64,000 bases of DNA from Pochonia chlamydosporia 170 (taxonomy: Eukaryota > Ascomycota > Sordariomycetes > Hypocreales > Clavicipitaceae). Position 1 is the stretch's first letter; the number at the start of each line of letters is the position of its first letter. Under the pieces are notes generated by a model. It searched no databases and was not told where the DNA came from. It saw only the letters and a program-made list of their open reading frames with translations. Location of the stretch: positions 3,038,001-3,102,000 of the forward strand of contig NC_035794.1 of assembly GCF_001653235.2 (NCBI RefSeq), written 5' to 3'. The translations under genes were made by a program, and so were the position numbers. Shown here one piece after another: positions 45,235 to 56,300 of this stretch.

Positions 45235-46419
45235 TCAATCGCATGCCATCCAAGGATCGCACTGTCCCTGAATTGTAAAGTTGTTAAACGCCGGGTAACT
45301 TCCCTTCACAGCTGCAATGATCGGGTCAAAGAAGTTCTTGTCGAAGCGACCAGTCTCGCAGGTGGAGCATGGAGTGGTAAGGTACCCAGCGTAATGAGTT
45401 TTGTAAGAGAGACGGCCAACCACATTGTTGGTGGCAAGATCAGTAGCCTGTAAGTTGAAGGATTCGGGCATCACCACCCAGTTTTGCGAAGTGTTGTTGT
45501 TGCCACTTCCCCCAGGGATGACAGGGTTTTGATTGAACCACAGGCTGTTAAGGCCAACGTCTCTTAAAGCCTTGATCAGAAGAAGTGTCATGTGAGTGTC
45601 TTCGTCAATCTGAATACCCGCACAGTCGATGGTGATGTTGTATCCGGGACCAATGGCTGGCTCGCCAATGCAACGGCCAGTGTTCTTGTCCCAGATGAAG
45701 TGGTTGATGAAGGACTGCCAGGTATCTTGCCAATTGATGAATCGGGGGTTTACACCTGAGTAAACGCTCAGAGTGCCCTTGTTGGGGTTGTAAGTTGGCG
45801 CAGGCGACCCCGAGGTAGTAACAGTAGAAGTGACAGTCTTGGGAGGACGAGTGTAAAAGGTAGTGGCAGGACTGGCAGTGGAGGAAGTCATGGTAGAAGG
45901 GTGGTCCATATCCTTGGGCCGAGTAGGGGGCTGGTTGTCATGATTGCAGACAAAAGCAGTCCAACAAATGGCATCATGATTGACAGTCTTGTTAATGGCC
46001 GCACTGACAGGGCGACCGCGGTAAGCCCAGCAGTTCAACATGTTCTTGCCGTCTTTGCTTGAGACAGCGCTGCCCGCCTTGAAGCCATCAGGAGTTCCAT
46101 CTTCAATGTAGGCAGTCCACACGTCACCGTTGGGCATGGTAGCAGTGACGCCTTGGGGCAGCCAGGGATAAGTACCGTCTTTGTAGGGAACCTGAACAGC
46201 CATTTCTGGAGCTTCGGGATATTTGGCAGCAGAAGCCGGCCATTTGATGTCTTCGTACCAGTTCATCTGGCGAGACGTGGACCAGTCTGGGTGTTCCTTG
46301 TCGTCCCCAATGCCACAGTCACAAAGAAGGAGGTCCCCTTTGGAAAACTTCTCTCCATGAACCATGGAGGTCAGACCGAGAAGGGCAACAAAGCCACTCG
46401 CAAGCTTGGTGGTCGTCAT
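45235..46419 (-). CDS. Secreted protein of unknown family
   Basis: Single exon of 394 aa from the ATG at 46419 (MTTTKLASGFVALLGLTSMVHG, a good signal peptide). The same frame continues upstream to an ATG at 46620, but that would bury the signal peptide. Two regions of similar size are joined by a Ser/Thr/Pro linker (about residues 185-230, e.g. TVTSTVTTSGSPAPTY). The N-terminal region has LLLCDCGIGDD, DVWTAYIEDG and CWTAFVCNHD. The C-terminal region has INWQDTWQSFINHFIWDK, a CSTC pair and a final CDPWMACD. N-glycosylation sequons are frequent. I cannot assign a family or activity; an extracellular or wall role is inferred. Confidence 0.75.
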   Translation of the reverse strand: MTTTKLASGFVALLGLTSMVHGEKFSKGDLLLCDCGIGDDKEHPDWSTSRQMNWYEDIKWPASAAKYPEAPEMAVQVPYKDGTYPWLPQGVTATMPNGDVWTAYIEDGTPDGFKAGSAVSSKDGKNMLNCWAYRGRPVSAAINKTVNHDAICWTAFVCNHDNQPPTRPKDMDHPSTMTSSTASPATTFYTRPPKTVTSTVTTSGSPAPTYNPNKGTLSVYSGVNPRFINWQDTWQSFINHFIWDKNTGRCIGEPAIGPGYNITIDCAGIQIDEDTHMTLLLIKALRDVGLNSLWFNQNPVIPGGSGNNNTSQNWVVMPESFNLQATDLATNNVVGRLSYKTHYAGYLTTPCSTCETGRFDKNFFDPIIAAVKGSYPAFNNFTIQGQCDPWMACD

Positions 46420-47155
46420 CTTGGAGGAGAATTGGATTGCTATCAGTTGATGAAGTGTGGTGTGAGGCAAGACAGTGAAGAGGTTTGAAAGTGAATGAGT
46501 TGAAGGATAGAATGGAGAGAAGAAGAGAAAAAGGAGAAAAAGGGAGAAAGGAAGAGAAATTCTAAAAGGGCGTAGGGAAGCACCTGACAGCTGGCTCCTT
46601 CCCAAGGCTGCCCATATCACTTAGACGGAAAGAGCAACCAGCTGGCACACATGAACAGGACGGCACGCAGTCCGGCTTCGGAGCAAGAAGCAAAATGATT
46701 GGAAACATTTCTATTTCTCGTAATTTGGAAATTGCATGCCGCTAACAGCTTGCATAACTCTTATGTCTGCTGTTTGCGTTTTGCTTTGTGTGATTGTACT
46801 GTTGGCAACCCAGATTTGAAGTACCATCACCAGTCCCATACTGTCCATACCCCAACATGCAAGAAGCATATTCAAGAAATGAAAAAGCCTTTCAATTGGA
46901 ACATTAAACCTCGACGATATTCCCATTCCACTCTCATAAATATAGATGCATAGCTTTGCAGCAGTGTCAACGATTGAAGATGGAATTTTGTCAGCTACCC
47001 TAGAAGGCGGACGATGGATCAATCGGCTCGGTCAAATTCCACACGATCCACATCGTTCTGTTCGTATTTCGCACTCAAGCTTATCAACAAAGGTCACCTC
47101 ACGAAGTTCGCCATGCTTGTCGCAATTCTCTCCGTAGACCACCTTTACTAAAATC
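46420..47155. other. Divergent intergenic region
   Basis: About 740 bp with both promoters. Purine-rich tract (AGGAGAAAAAGGGAGAAAGG type) at 46500-46560 on the plus strand, in the 5' region of the secreted-protein gene. Confidence 0.5.
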
Positions 47156-47737
47156 ATGTTTCGCCGCGCCAATAATTCAAATTGGCTTCGACAGCTACGG
47201 GTCGGCCGTCCAACCCCCTTCTTCACACCCGGACTCCGGCACGAATCCTCACAAGCTTCTCGGATCGACCGTATCACGGCGCGGCTGCCTCGACGGCTGC
47301 AGAAATACACCAATGGTCTTCGAAATGCTCCAGTATCGCACGTCGTGTCGTTTATGATTCTTCATGAGCTCACCGCTATCGTGCCACTGTTTGCCCTGTT
47401 CGCACTCTTTCACTACACAACTTTTGTACCTGTGGCGTACATGACATCGCACTTTGGGGACTACGTTCAGTCTGGCATTTCGCGATTTGAGAGATATTTC
47501 AGTCGCAAGGGGTGGTTTGGGTTTGGACCCGAAGATGCAGAAAAGGATAAGGCAGACGATGCAGTCGGCAAGTGGGAGAGCGGGGAGCAAAAGTACAAGA
47601 TTCTGGTCGAGGTGGCATTGGCTTATGCAGTTACCAAAGCCCTTCTGCCAATTCGCATTATAGGCAGCGTCTGGGCAACACCATGGTTTGCAGGTGTGCT
47701 ACTACGGATGAGAAGGGTTTTCACTCGTAAATCGTGA
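47156..47737 (+). CDS. Small mitochondrial membrane protein (Mrx11/FAM210-like)
   Basis: Single exon of 193 aa. A basic, acid-poor N-terminus (MFRRANNSNWLRQLRVGR) is a probable mitochondrial presequence. A membrane segment follows HVVSFMILHELTAIVPLFALFALFHY, and a second hydrophobic stretch lies near the C-terminus (ALAYAVTKALLPIRIIGSVWATPWF). Between them is a charged matrix or intermembrane loop. This order resembles the fungal Mrx11-type and FAM210/DUF1279-type inner-membrane proteins linked to mitochondrial translation. That assignment is tentative. Convergent with the NDP kinase gene, 134 bp apart. Confidence 0.65.
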   Translation: MFRRANNSNWLRQLRVGRPTPFFTPGLRHESSQASRIDRITARLPRRLQKYTNGLRNAPVSHVVSFMILHELTAIVPLFALFALFHYTTFVPVAYMTSHFGDYVQSGISRFERYFSRKGWFGFGPEDAEKDKADDAVGKWESGEQKYKILVEVALAYAVTKALLPIRIIGSVWATPWFAGVLLRMRRVFTRKS

Positions 47738-47871
47738 AATACTTGGAACACAATACGATTACGTCTTGACAGCCATTTTATTGTTCCAACTACATCGCTA
47801 TGTGGCACATATGTCGAACGTAGACAGCACTTGTCCCCGGGTTTTTATTCAACAATCTCGGTAGGAAGCAT

Positions 47872-48731
47872 TTAAGCCTTCTCGTAGATCCAGTCGAACT
47901 GGGACTGCTTGTAGCTGACAACATCACCCTCCTTGAACCAGAGAGCGATCTCCTTCTTGGCGTTCTCGACGGAGTCGGAGCCGTGGCAGACGTTGCGGCC
48001 GACATCGATGGCGTAGTCACCACGGATGGTGCCAGGGGCGGAGGCAAGGGGGTTGGTGGCACCGAGGATGGCTGGACGTGTTAGTGGCAACATGGTCAAG
48101 TATATTAAGGGTTGTACTTACTGCGGCCAGTCTTGACGGCATCACGGCCCTCCCAGACCATGGCGCAGATGGGACCAGAAAGCATGTCTGTAGCAAATTA
48201 GTGTATTGATCCACTTAGAAACGGTCTTCGTATACATACACTGGATGAGACCACCGAAGAAGGGCTTGTCCTTCAGGTCAGCGTCTGTAAAGTGTTAGCA
48301 ATTGAGTCAATGAATATGGAGGCGAATGTGTTCACGAACAGTGGGCCTCGAGGTGCTCCTTGGGGGGAGTGACGAGCTTGATAGCGGCAAGCTTGAAGCT
48401 GGTGACGATTAGCACAACAATTTCGCTCAATGGGCTGATATTCGCCTGATGGGAAACCACTGGTGATGAACGTACCCACGGCTCTCGAAGCGGGAGATGA
48501 TGGGGCCAACAAGGCCACGCTATACATGTTAGTGCATTGAAACACTAAAAGAGAAGAAACTCTTATCGAGGCTCACCTGGACGCCATCAGGCTTGATAGC
48601 AATGAAGCTATTCGCAATTTGTTAGGACGAGAGGTTGTGAAAAAAGCTTTTGGAGGGGTAAAATGGCGGGGTAGAAAAAAAAAGTTGCCGCTCTGGGATG
48701 GAGGTGCTCACGTCTGCTCGGTGGTAGCCAT
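47872..48731 (-). CDS. Nucleoside diphosphate kinase
   Basis: Transfers the gamma phosphate from ATP to NDPs through a phospho-histidine. Seven exons (48731-48712, 48607-48577, 48519-48476, 48398-48340, 48284-48240, 48187-48122, 48071-47872) join in phase to 154 aa, the normal length of a hexameric NDK. Active-site His118 lies in NVCHGSDS. Nucleotide-binding segments are [30 protein letters not shown] and GATNP. The C-terminus ends WIYEKA. Six short introns in a 465-nt coding sequence make this the most finely split ordinary gene of the window. The standard start is the ATG at 48731, but the same frame is open upstream to an ATG at 49073; see the separate entry. Confidence 0.96.
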
Positions 48732-49073
48732 TGTGCTTTTTTGTTTTGAGTCTAGAGAGACTTGTGGGATTGAAGTTGAGGTTGGAAGGGCTGAAAGGTC
48801 TGGAGAGGTTGAATGAACAGAGTTGGGATTGGGACGCTGGTGAGAGGAGACAAAGTAAATAGCGACGGCGGCCAAGGCGAAGAGGAGAGCAAAAATTGGT
48901 GGGGGGAGGGCTTCCAAGGCGCGCCGTAGCGGGTTTGGGCTTGGGTTCCGCTGGTTGCCACCTTGACGTCCATGTACTGTGTTGTCGCTCCTTCCATGTT
49001 GGCTTCGTTCATCGTGGTATCCTCTGTTTGTGCCTGAAGCGGGGTCCAGCTGCTCGTGGTGGGGTCTTGCCAT
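48732..49073 (-). other. In-frame 5' extension of NDP kinase with membrane segment
   Basis: From the ATG at 49073 (MARPHHEQLD) the NDK frame is open for 114 codons to its usual Met, with no stop. The extension has an Arg/Asn/Gly-rich start, a clean hydrophobic helix (PPIFALLFALAAVAIYFV, about residues 58-75) and a Ser/Pro-rich link. If translated, it would give a 268-aa membrane-anchored kinase. It could equally be a long 5' UTR that is open by chance. Confidence 0.4.
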
Positions 49074-49830
49074 GGTGATTTGACGACAGCGGTGAACGGA
49101 GCAGTTTGAGTTCGAAGCGGTTACCAAAGTTTTGATGGCCCGGTACAGTGCGGCAATCTGTCCCAACGATGCAGGTTGGGTGTTTTGTTGTTGTTGCTGT
49201 TGTTGTATCGCTCACAAGAAAGATAGATGGAGTTGGGCGCCGGCCGAGGCATAATCCTGTACCGGCTCGAAGTTATGATATCTGACAAGCCAATTGCCAA
49301 TTGTCAGGAGGAAATTGATGCCGTGACTCCGTGCCAATTCATCCTGAAGCACGTCGCAAGTTCATCAGCCCATCAACGTGATTGTTTGCGTAGCATGTCC
49401 ATACAGTGCCAATTCTACCACAACCGGCCATGTCAGTCCCGTTATCCAGAAGTTGAATCTAACGGGGTCCTTTTTGGCCCCGCCATGGCAACTCTCAGCA
49501 TTCAATGTTCTCGCACAACCTTCTCATTGGCCAGAGTCGACAACGCCCCGGTCCACAACAGGGAGCTACCAGCAGTGGCTCAGGGGACAGCTTTCATTGA
49601 CGATGTCTGGTTGAAACTCTGGACTCTAGGCACGTTGCCCACCTTCGACATCAATTAATCCAATTCACGACTGACAGACGGGATCTGGCCATTGTAACAC
49701 TGCCTGAGCCAGGCTTGGATGTACTGAGGAATCGAGTCATCCCATGTTGTTTTTCTACTCCGTTTTGTGATTTCATTCTCACCATTTCGTGGCACTTTCA
49801 ACAGCTCGGCCAGTCCGATCTTCAAGGACC
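49074..49830. other. Divergent intergenic region
   Basis: About 760 bp between the NDK (minus) and glucosidase II (plus) genes. A GTT-repeat run lies at 49180-49206. A 143-codon plus-strand frame (49227-49658) has no motif and is not called. Confidence 0.5.
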
Positions 49831-52800
49831 ATGAGGTCAACTCCTGGGCTGCCAGCCACATGGGCAGCTCTGCTGTGTCTTCTGGCAGCTTTGGCCTGCT
49901 TGCTTAACCCAGCTTGTAAGCTCGCATCTCAATGTTGTTTCAGCCTGTAGCTCTGCTGACACCTCGCTTTAGTCTCGGTCAAGGAACACGACTTTAAAAA
50001 GTGTGACCAGTCCGGATTCTGCAAGCGAAACCGCGCCTTTGCCGACGATGCTGCAGCTCACCGAACGACCTGGAGCTCTCCGTACGATGTTATTCCCGAA
50101 TCGGCCAGCCTCAAAGATGGCCAATGGCAGGCTGTGATTCTCAAGACGATCAATAATGGCGAGAGGGCGCGGTTTCCCATTACCGTTTCTCTACTGAAGA
50201 GTGGTGTTGCCCGCATCTCTATCGATGAAGAGAAGCGCCAAAAGAAGGAGATCGAACTACGACACAATAGCAAAGCCCGAAAAGAGCGTTACAGCGAGGC
50301 TGAGGACTGGGTCATTGTCGGTGGACTGGAGCTGGACAAGCAGGCGCAGGTCGCCTTCCAGGACAAGTCCCAGGTCAATATCAAATATGGCGGCGATCAG
50401 GACCTGGAGGTTGTCATTAAGTTTTCACCATTTGAAGTCGATTTCAAGCGTGGCGGCGAGTCTCATGTCAGGTTCAACGATCGTGGACTCTTCAACATGG
50501 AGCACTGGCGACCAAAGATAGAAAAGCCCACGGCCGAGGAGGGTAAGGGTGAAGATGGCACGAAGAACGATAGCGGCGAGGATGAGAGCACGTGGTGGGA
50601 TGAGTCCTTTGGTGGCAACACTGATTCAAAACCCCGTGGGCCGGAGAGTGTTGGCATGGATATTTCGTTTGTTGGATATGAACAGGTCTTTGGCATCCCT
50701 GAACACACTGGGCCAATTTCGCTCAAGCAGACCAGAGGTGGTGACGGTAACCACCAGGAGCCTTACCGTCTGTATAATACCGACGTGTTTGAGTATATCC
50801 TTGACAGTCCCATGACGCTATACGGCGCCATCCCCTTTATGCAGGCTCATCGCAAGGACTCCTCTGTTGGCGTCTTTTGGCTCAACGCTGCCGAGACGTG
50901 GATCGACGTTGTCAAGGAAAAGGACAGCAAGAACCCCCTCAACCTAGGCAAGGGGTCTACCAGCACGCACACGCATTGGTTCTCCGAAGCCGGTATTTTG
51001 GATGCGTTCGTCTTTATGGGCCCGACACCCCGCGACCTGACAAAGAGGTATGGCGAACTTACCGGTTATACTGCCATGCCACAGGAGTTTTCGATTGGAT
51101 ATCACCAGTGCCGTTGGAACTACATTTCAGATGACGATGTCAAGGACGTCGATCGACGGATGGACAAATATAAAATCCCTTACGACGTCATCTGGCTTGA
51201 CATTGAGTACACAGAAGAGAAGAAGTACTTCACCTGGGACCCTCATGCCTTTGCCAACCCCGTTAGCATGGGCCAGCAGCTGGATGCCCATGGCCGCAAG
51301 CTTGTGGTCATTATTGATCCTCACATCAAGAAGGTGGACAACTATCCCGTCAGCTCTAACATGCTCTCAAAGGACCTTGCCGTCCACAACAAGGACGACG
51401 AAACATATGAAGGATGGTGCTGGCCCGGCTCATCTAACTGGGTCGACTGTTTCAACCCCAAGGCCAACGAGTGGTGGAAGACTCTTTTCAAATATGATTC
51501 GTTCAAGGGAACATTGGAAAACACGTTCCTCTGGAACGACATGAACGAACCCTCGGTATTTAACGGCCCGGAGACCACTATGCCGAAGGACAACATTCAC
51601 TTTGGCAACTGGGAGCACCGTGACATCCACAACTTGAACGGCCTTACGTTCCACAACGCATCTTGGGAAGCCATGGTTAGCCGTAAGAAGGGAGAGAAGC
51701 GGCGCCCCTTTATTCTCACTCGTTCCTTCTACGCCGGGTCCCAACGACTTGGCGCTATGTGGACGGGCGACAATCAAGCCAGTTGGGAACATCTGGCTGC
51801 CTCTATCCCCATGGTCCTCAACCAAGGTATCTCCGGATTTCCTTTTGCAGGTGCCGACGTTGGTGGTTTCTTTGGCAACCCTGACAAGGACCTGATGGCT
51901 CGCTGGTACCAGACAGGTATATTTTACCCATTTATGCGTGCCCACGCTCATATCGATTCGCGCCGTCGCGAGCCGTATATGCTCGGCGAGCCTTACACCG
52001 AAATCCTAACCAAGGCTCTTCGCCTGCGTTATTCTTTGCTCCCCTCGTGGTACACTGCATTCTTCCACGCCAACCGCGAGGGTAGTCCCGTTGTGCGTCC
52101 CATGTTCTGGACTCACCCATCCGAGGAGAGCGGCTTTGCTATTGATGACCAACTCTTCGTCGGTACTACTGGCCTTCTTGCCAAGCCTATTGTCGAGAAG
52201 GACAAATTCTCTACTGATATTTGGATTCCTGATGACGAGGTCTACTTTGACTACACGACTTACCAGGTAATGAAGACCCAAAAGGGCAAGCGAGTCACAG
52301 TTAACGCAGCGATCGACTCTGTTCCCCTCCTCATGCGAGGTGGTCACATTTTCCCTCGTCGCGATATTCCCCGTCGCTCTAGCGCGGCCATGCGCTTCGA
52401 CGACTACACCCTCGTAGTTACTGTCTCCAAGGACGGTTCCGCAGAAGGCGACCTGTACGCAGACGATGGCGATACCTTTGATAATGAAAAAGGCCAGTAC
52501 ATCTACCGCAAGTTCAGCCTTGCTGATAACGTCCTCACATCTACTGATGCCGAAGGTCGCAACGCCAAGTCGGTCAAAGCGGGGAGTTGGCTTAAGGCCA
52601 TGCGCGACGTCCACGTCGATCGTATCATTGTTATCGGCGCCCCAGCAAGCCTGGACGTCAAGGAAGTGCAGGTCGAGTCGGAGGGCAAGAATTGGGCAGT
52701 CAAGGTTGATTACCACGCTGCTGAGAAAGGCAGAGCTGCGTTTGCTGTGCTTGGCCGTGTGGGTACTAAGATTGGCGAGGACTGGAGCATTAAGATTTGA
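49831..52800 (+). CDS. Glucosidase II alpha subunit (GH31)
   Basis: Trims the two inner glucose residues from N-glycans in the ER, so feeding the calnexin cycle. Two exons (49831-49915 and 49973-52800) join in phase to 970 aa, normal for the family. The N-terminal signal peptide is LLCLLAALACLLNPAFS, followed by the family start KEHDFKKCDQSGFCKRNR. Catalytic motifs: WNDMNEPSVFNGPE (nucleophile Asp about residue 551), and further on GADVGGFFGNPDKDLMARWYQ. YHQCRWNY and IPYDVIWLDIEYT are also present. As in other alpha subunits, no HDEL is seen at the C-terminus; retention depends on the beta subunit. No internal stop or frameshift. Confidence 0.97.
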
Positions 52801-53380
52801 GCGTGTTGTTAGCTTAGACACTGTAAGATACTAGTGACTATCTATTTATTTTGCAAAAAGGCACTATGACTTGGATACTGTGCGGTGAAATGCGAATGGA
52901 TGTTGCATTGCGTTTGCAAACGACAATTGTCGATCGTGGCGCTCCCAAGAGTGTTGTAGTGTTTAGATGTAAACACTACTATGGCTCAAGTATCTCGATT
53001 CTCCACTACGATGTATGTGAAAACTCGTCACAGAAGCACCATTTGCACAATATGATACAACAACTATTCTACCTGCGTTCCACAGCTGTGGGTTTTCCAC
53101 ACAAGCTTATGTCAGAAACGATATGAGCAAAGTACTAGCCAAAAGCCTAAAGGCATAATATAATATATGGGAATAAATATAAGTGTCTAATTATGAAAAG
53201 TAAATAACAGAACCAAAACTCATGGATTTCGCGAATGTATCCAAACACATCTCCATGCCTTGCTTGCTTATGATAACATATCCATCAACATATTTAAATG
53301 GCGACACGAAAAGTCAAAGCTGTGGGGTATGGTGAACAAATTGTGTAAAACATAAGAATAAACACAGCCAAGAAAACTAA
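52801..53380. other. Convergent intergenic region, AT-rich
   Basis: 580 bp, AT-rich from 53100 on. Nothing coding. Confidence 0.5.
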
Positions 53381-56300
53381 TTATCTCCGTTCCCAATTCT
53401 CCTCGTCACCCCAATCACCGCCAGAGTAATCGGCAGCCGGCCTTTGAGCCCACTTGTTATTGGCAGCTGGTACGTTCGCTGAAGGTGCTTGTTGTACTTG
53501 AGGTTGTGTACCATTTGGTGGGCGATTTCCGCCTGAGCCAGCAAACAGGGGTGCTGGCATCATGTTTTGATGTTGGGGCTGCTGAGGCTGTTGATTTGCT
53601 GGTGCCTGCATCTGTAGAGGCGGCACTCCCTGCGGCGGTATACTTGCTTGGCTAGAAATTGAAGGCGTCTTGGAATGGCCGGACGGCGACGGAGCGAAGC
53701 TGGGCTGACCCTGGTGTCCCATTCCCGTTTGGCCCTGTGGTTGAAATCCAGACTGAGGCGGTGCGAAGCCTTGTGAATGAGTGGTAATTGGCATTTGCAG
53801 AGGATGCACCTGTCCAAAGTATCCTTGGGCTGGAGGCATCTGTCCCGGTGGCGGCTGGCCAGGCATCTGTTGGCCAGGACGCATCTGAATAGGGGCCATT
53901 TGACCTGGCGGTCCTTGTCCCGGCACCATTGTCCCAGACACACGCATTTGCGGCGGCATTTGCTGCGGAAGTTGCCCTGGAATAGGACCGTGACCTGGCA
54001 ACTGATTTGGTTGGCCTGGCATCATCATCTGTCCTCCTGGCAGTTGGTTTGGCGCGACAGGTGGCATGTGCATCTGGCCCTGGGCTGGCGGCATGTTTTG
54101 GCTATGCTGGCTCTTCTTGTCGGACCCTACCGTAGATATTGACGCTGAGTCGGACATGCTTGGACGATTCCCATGGCTAAAGGGTCCCTGTTGACCTGGT
54201 TGTTGCCAGAAGTGGCTCGGACTATATGGACCCCCGGTCCATTGCTGTGGCCCAGGGTTAGGAATGGGACCTGGCTGAGGCGGCATCATCTGCTGTGGTG
54301 CTGGTTTGGGTTTGGCACTTCCACCCTTGAACCACTTCGTCCATTTCTTTTCTTTCTCCTTACCACCTTGTGGAGGGGCGTTGGGATTCGTGGCCGGATT
54401 CCATTGACCCTGGAATGCTGGAGCAGTTGGTCCCGGTGGCATTTGCGCGGGTACTATCCTTCCAGGAGCTATTTGATTTTGCATCTGACCTGGCATTTGG
54501 CCAGTTGGCAAAATAGGCTGAGGCTGTAGTCCAGGAACCGGTTGGCCGATAGGTGGTTGCCCCATGGGGGATTGCGGTGCTGGTGACTGTCCCAGTGCTT
54601 GTACTGGGCGTTGAACTTGACTTGGTGCAACTGGTTTGGGTTGATGCAGCGTGGGTCCATGCGGACTTCCTGGCGTGTCCGGTATCGACTGCTGCACACT
54701 GGATGCCATGGAGCTTGGCCGTGTGACTTGGGGCGTCTGATCTGGTTTAGGGCCAGGTTCACATTCGTCATGCTCTTCAATTCGGCCTAGAACGTGTCCC
54801 GAGCTAGGCGTAGACGGACCTGGCGGAGCAATCGGAACAAGATTGGCTTGGTTGGCAGTCTGTTTGACTTGATACCCAATAGGATGCTCGGTATCCTGAG
54901 TAGGTTCCCGCGGCAGTTGCTTTTCTTGACCGTGTGGCTGAGACGAAGGTTGTGGTTCCTGACCTTCCCTTGTTTCTTGTTTCTGGGGACGTGGTGGCGG
55001 AGAACTATGTTGCTGGAGCTGCTGCTGCTGTCGGTGTTGTGGCGTATCTTGCGTTGGAGGTTTGTCATGGGACGGCGGAGACTCAGTTGAATTTTGAACG
55101 GGAAAAAAGGAGCCTGCGGCATGCGCACGAATCTTTGCCGGAACAGGAGGGCTTTGTCCTTGAGTGCTTGGCGTCGTGGATTGTGTGTGGCTTGTTTGCA
55201 CGGCTGGTCCAGTAGCATCAGTCATCGGTGAGGGTGTATAGTTCGGACCACTCATGTTCGCATTTGAAGAGCTTCGCCTGCTTGGGTCCATGGGGGATGG
55301 CGATCCCAAGGCAGAGACTTGGCTATCTTCTCGTGGCCGAACGGGAGATACCTCACCAGGAGTGAATGTCGACGCTCGCCGAGGCCCCTGATTACTAACA
55401 TTAACTTGATTAGACTGCTGAGGATATTGAACAGCAGAGACCGGGGCTGGATCTGAGGCAGGCGTGTGTTGTCCGGACCCATTTGCGCTTTGAGGTCGAA
55501 TAGGCTGGCCCGCGGCTGCATTTTGAATCTGTTGCAACGCCGGTACCTGGAACTGCGAGCTTGGGCGTTGTTGCAATGACTGTTGCGGACTCCCAGCACT
55601 CGCATTTTGAACGTTCTGCGATTGAGGGACTTGAAATTGTGACACAGGAGGTTGTTGAGAGGGAGTAGGGACATTTTGAACCCCAATTGTCTGCGGAGCC
55701 TTCACAGGGAGCTGAGACGGCCTGGAGTTATCCTGTGGTTTTGTTGGTTGGCCAGCAGCTGCATTTTGAATGTTTTGAGCCAGAGGTACTTGGAAATGAG
55801 ATGCCGAGGATGGCTGCTGTTGAGCAGCTGCACCTTGGCTTCCGATGGATTGGGCAATGTCTGGAAGAACCTGCATTTTCGGTGGTCGAATGGGCTGGCC
55901 GGCTGATGCATTTTGGACGTTTTGCAAAGGTTGAACCTGAAACTGCGATGCTGTTGTTATTCGTTGCTGCTGCGGCGGCTGTTTCTGCAAAGGCGTTGGC
56001 TGGAATCCAGTTGATAGTGCTTCGGTACTTTGTGGTCGGAGTGGCCGAACACCTGTCGAGTTCTGAACTGTTTGCAACGGCTGAACCTGGAAATCTGAGG
56101 CCGGGATATGCGGTTGCTGCCGCTGCTGTAATGGTTGCTGAGAAGCCTCAACGACATGGCTGACTTGAGGCACAGGTTGAATACTTTGAGATGGTAGGGG
56201 CTGTCCGGCTGCCGCATTTTGCACATGTTGGATTGGTGGGGCATGAAATTCCCAGGACGCAGACTGAGGTTGATGCTGTGGTTGAGGCTGTAACTGTCCT

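Noticed and set aside
46420..46620. N-terminal extension of the secreted-protein frame to the ATG at 46620
   Set aside because: It would place 67 residues before a textbook signal peptide; the ATG at 46419 is the sensible start.
49227..49658. 143-codon plus-strand frame before the glucosidase II gene
   Set aside because: No motif; likely chance opening in the promoter region.
52006..52821. 271-codon minus-strand frame
   Set aside because: Antisense shadow of the GH31 gene.
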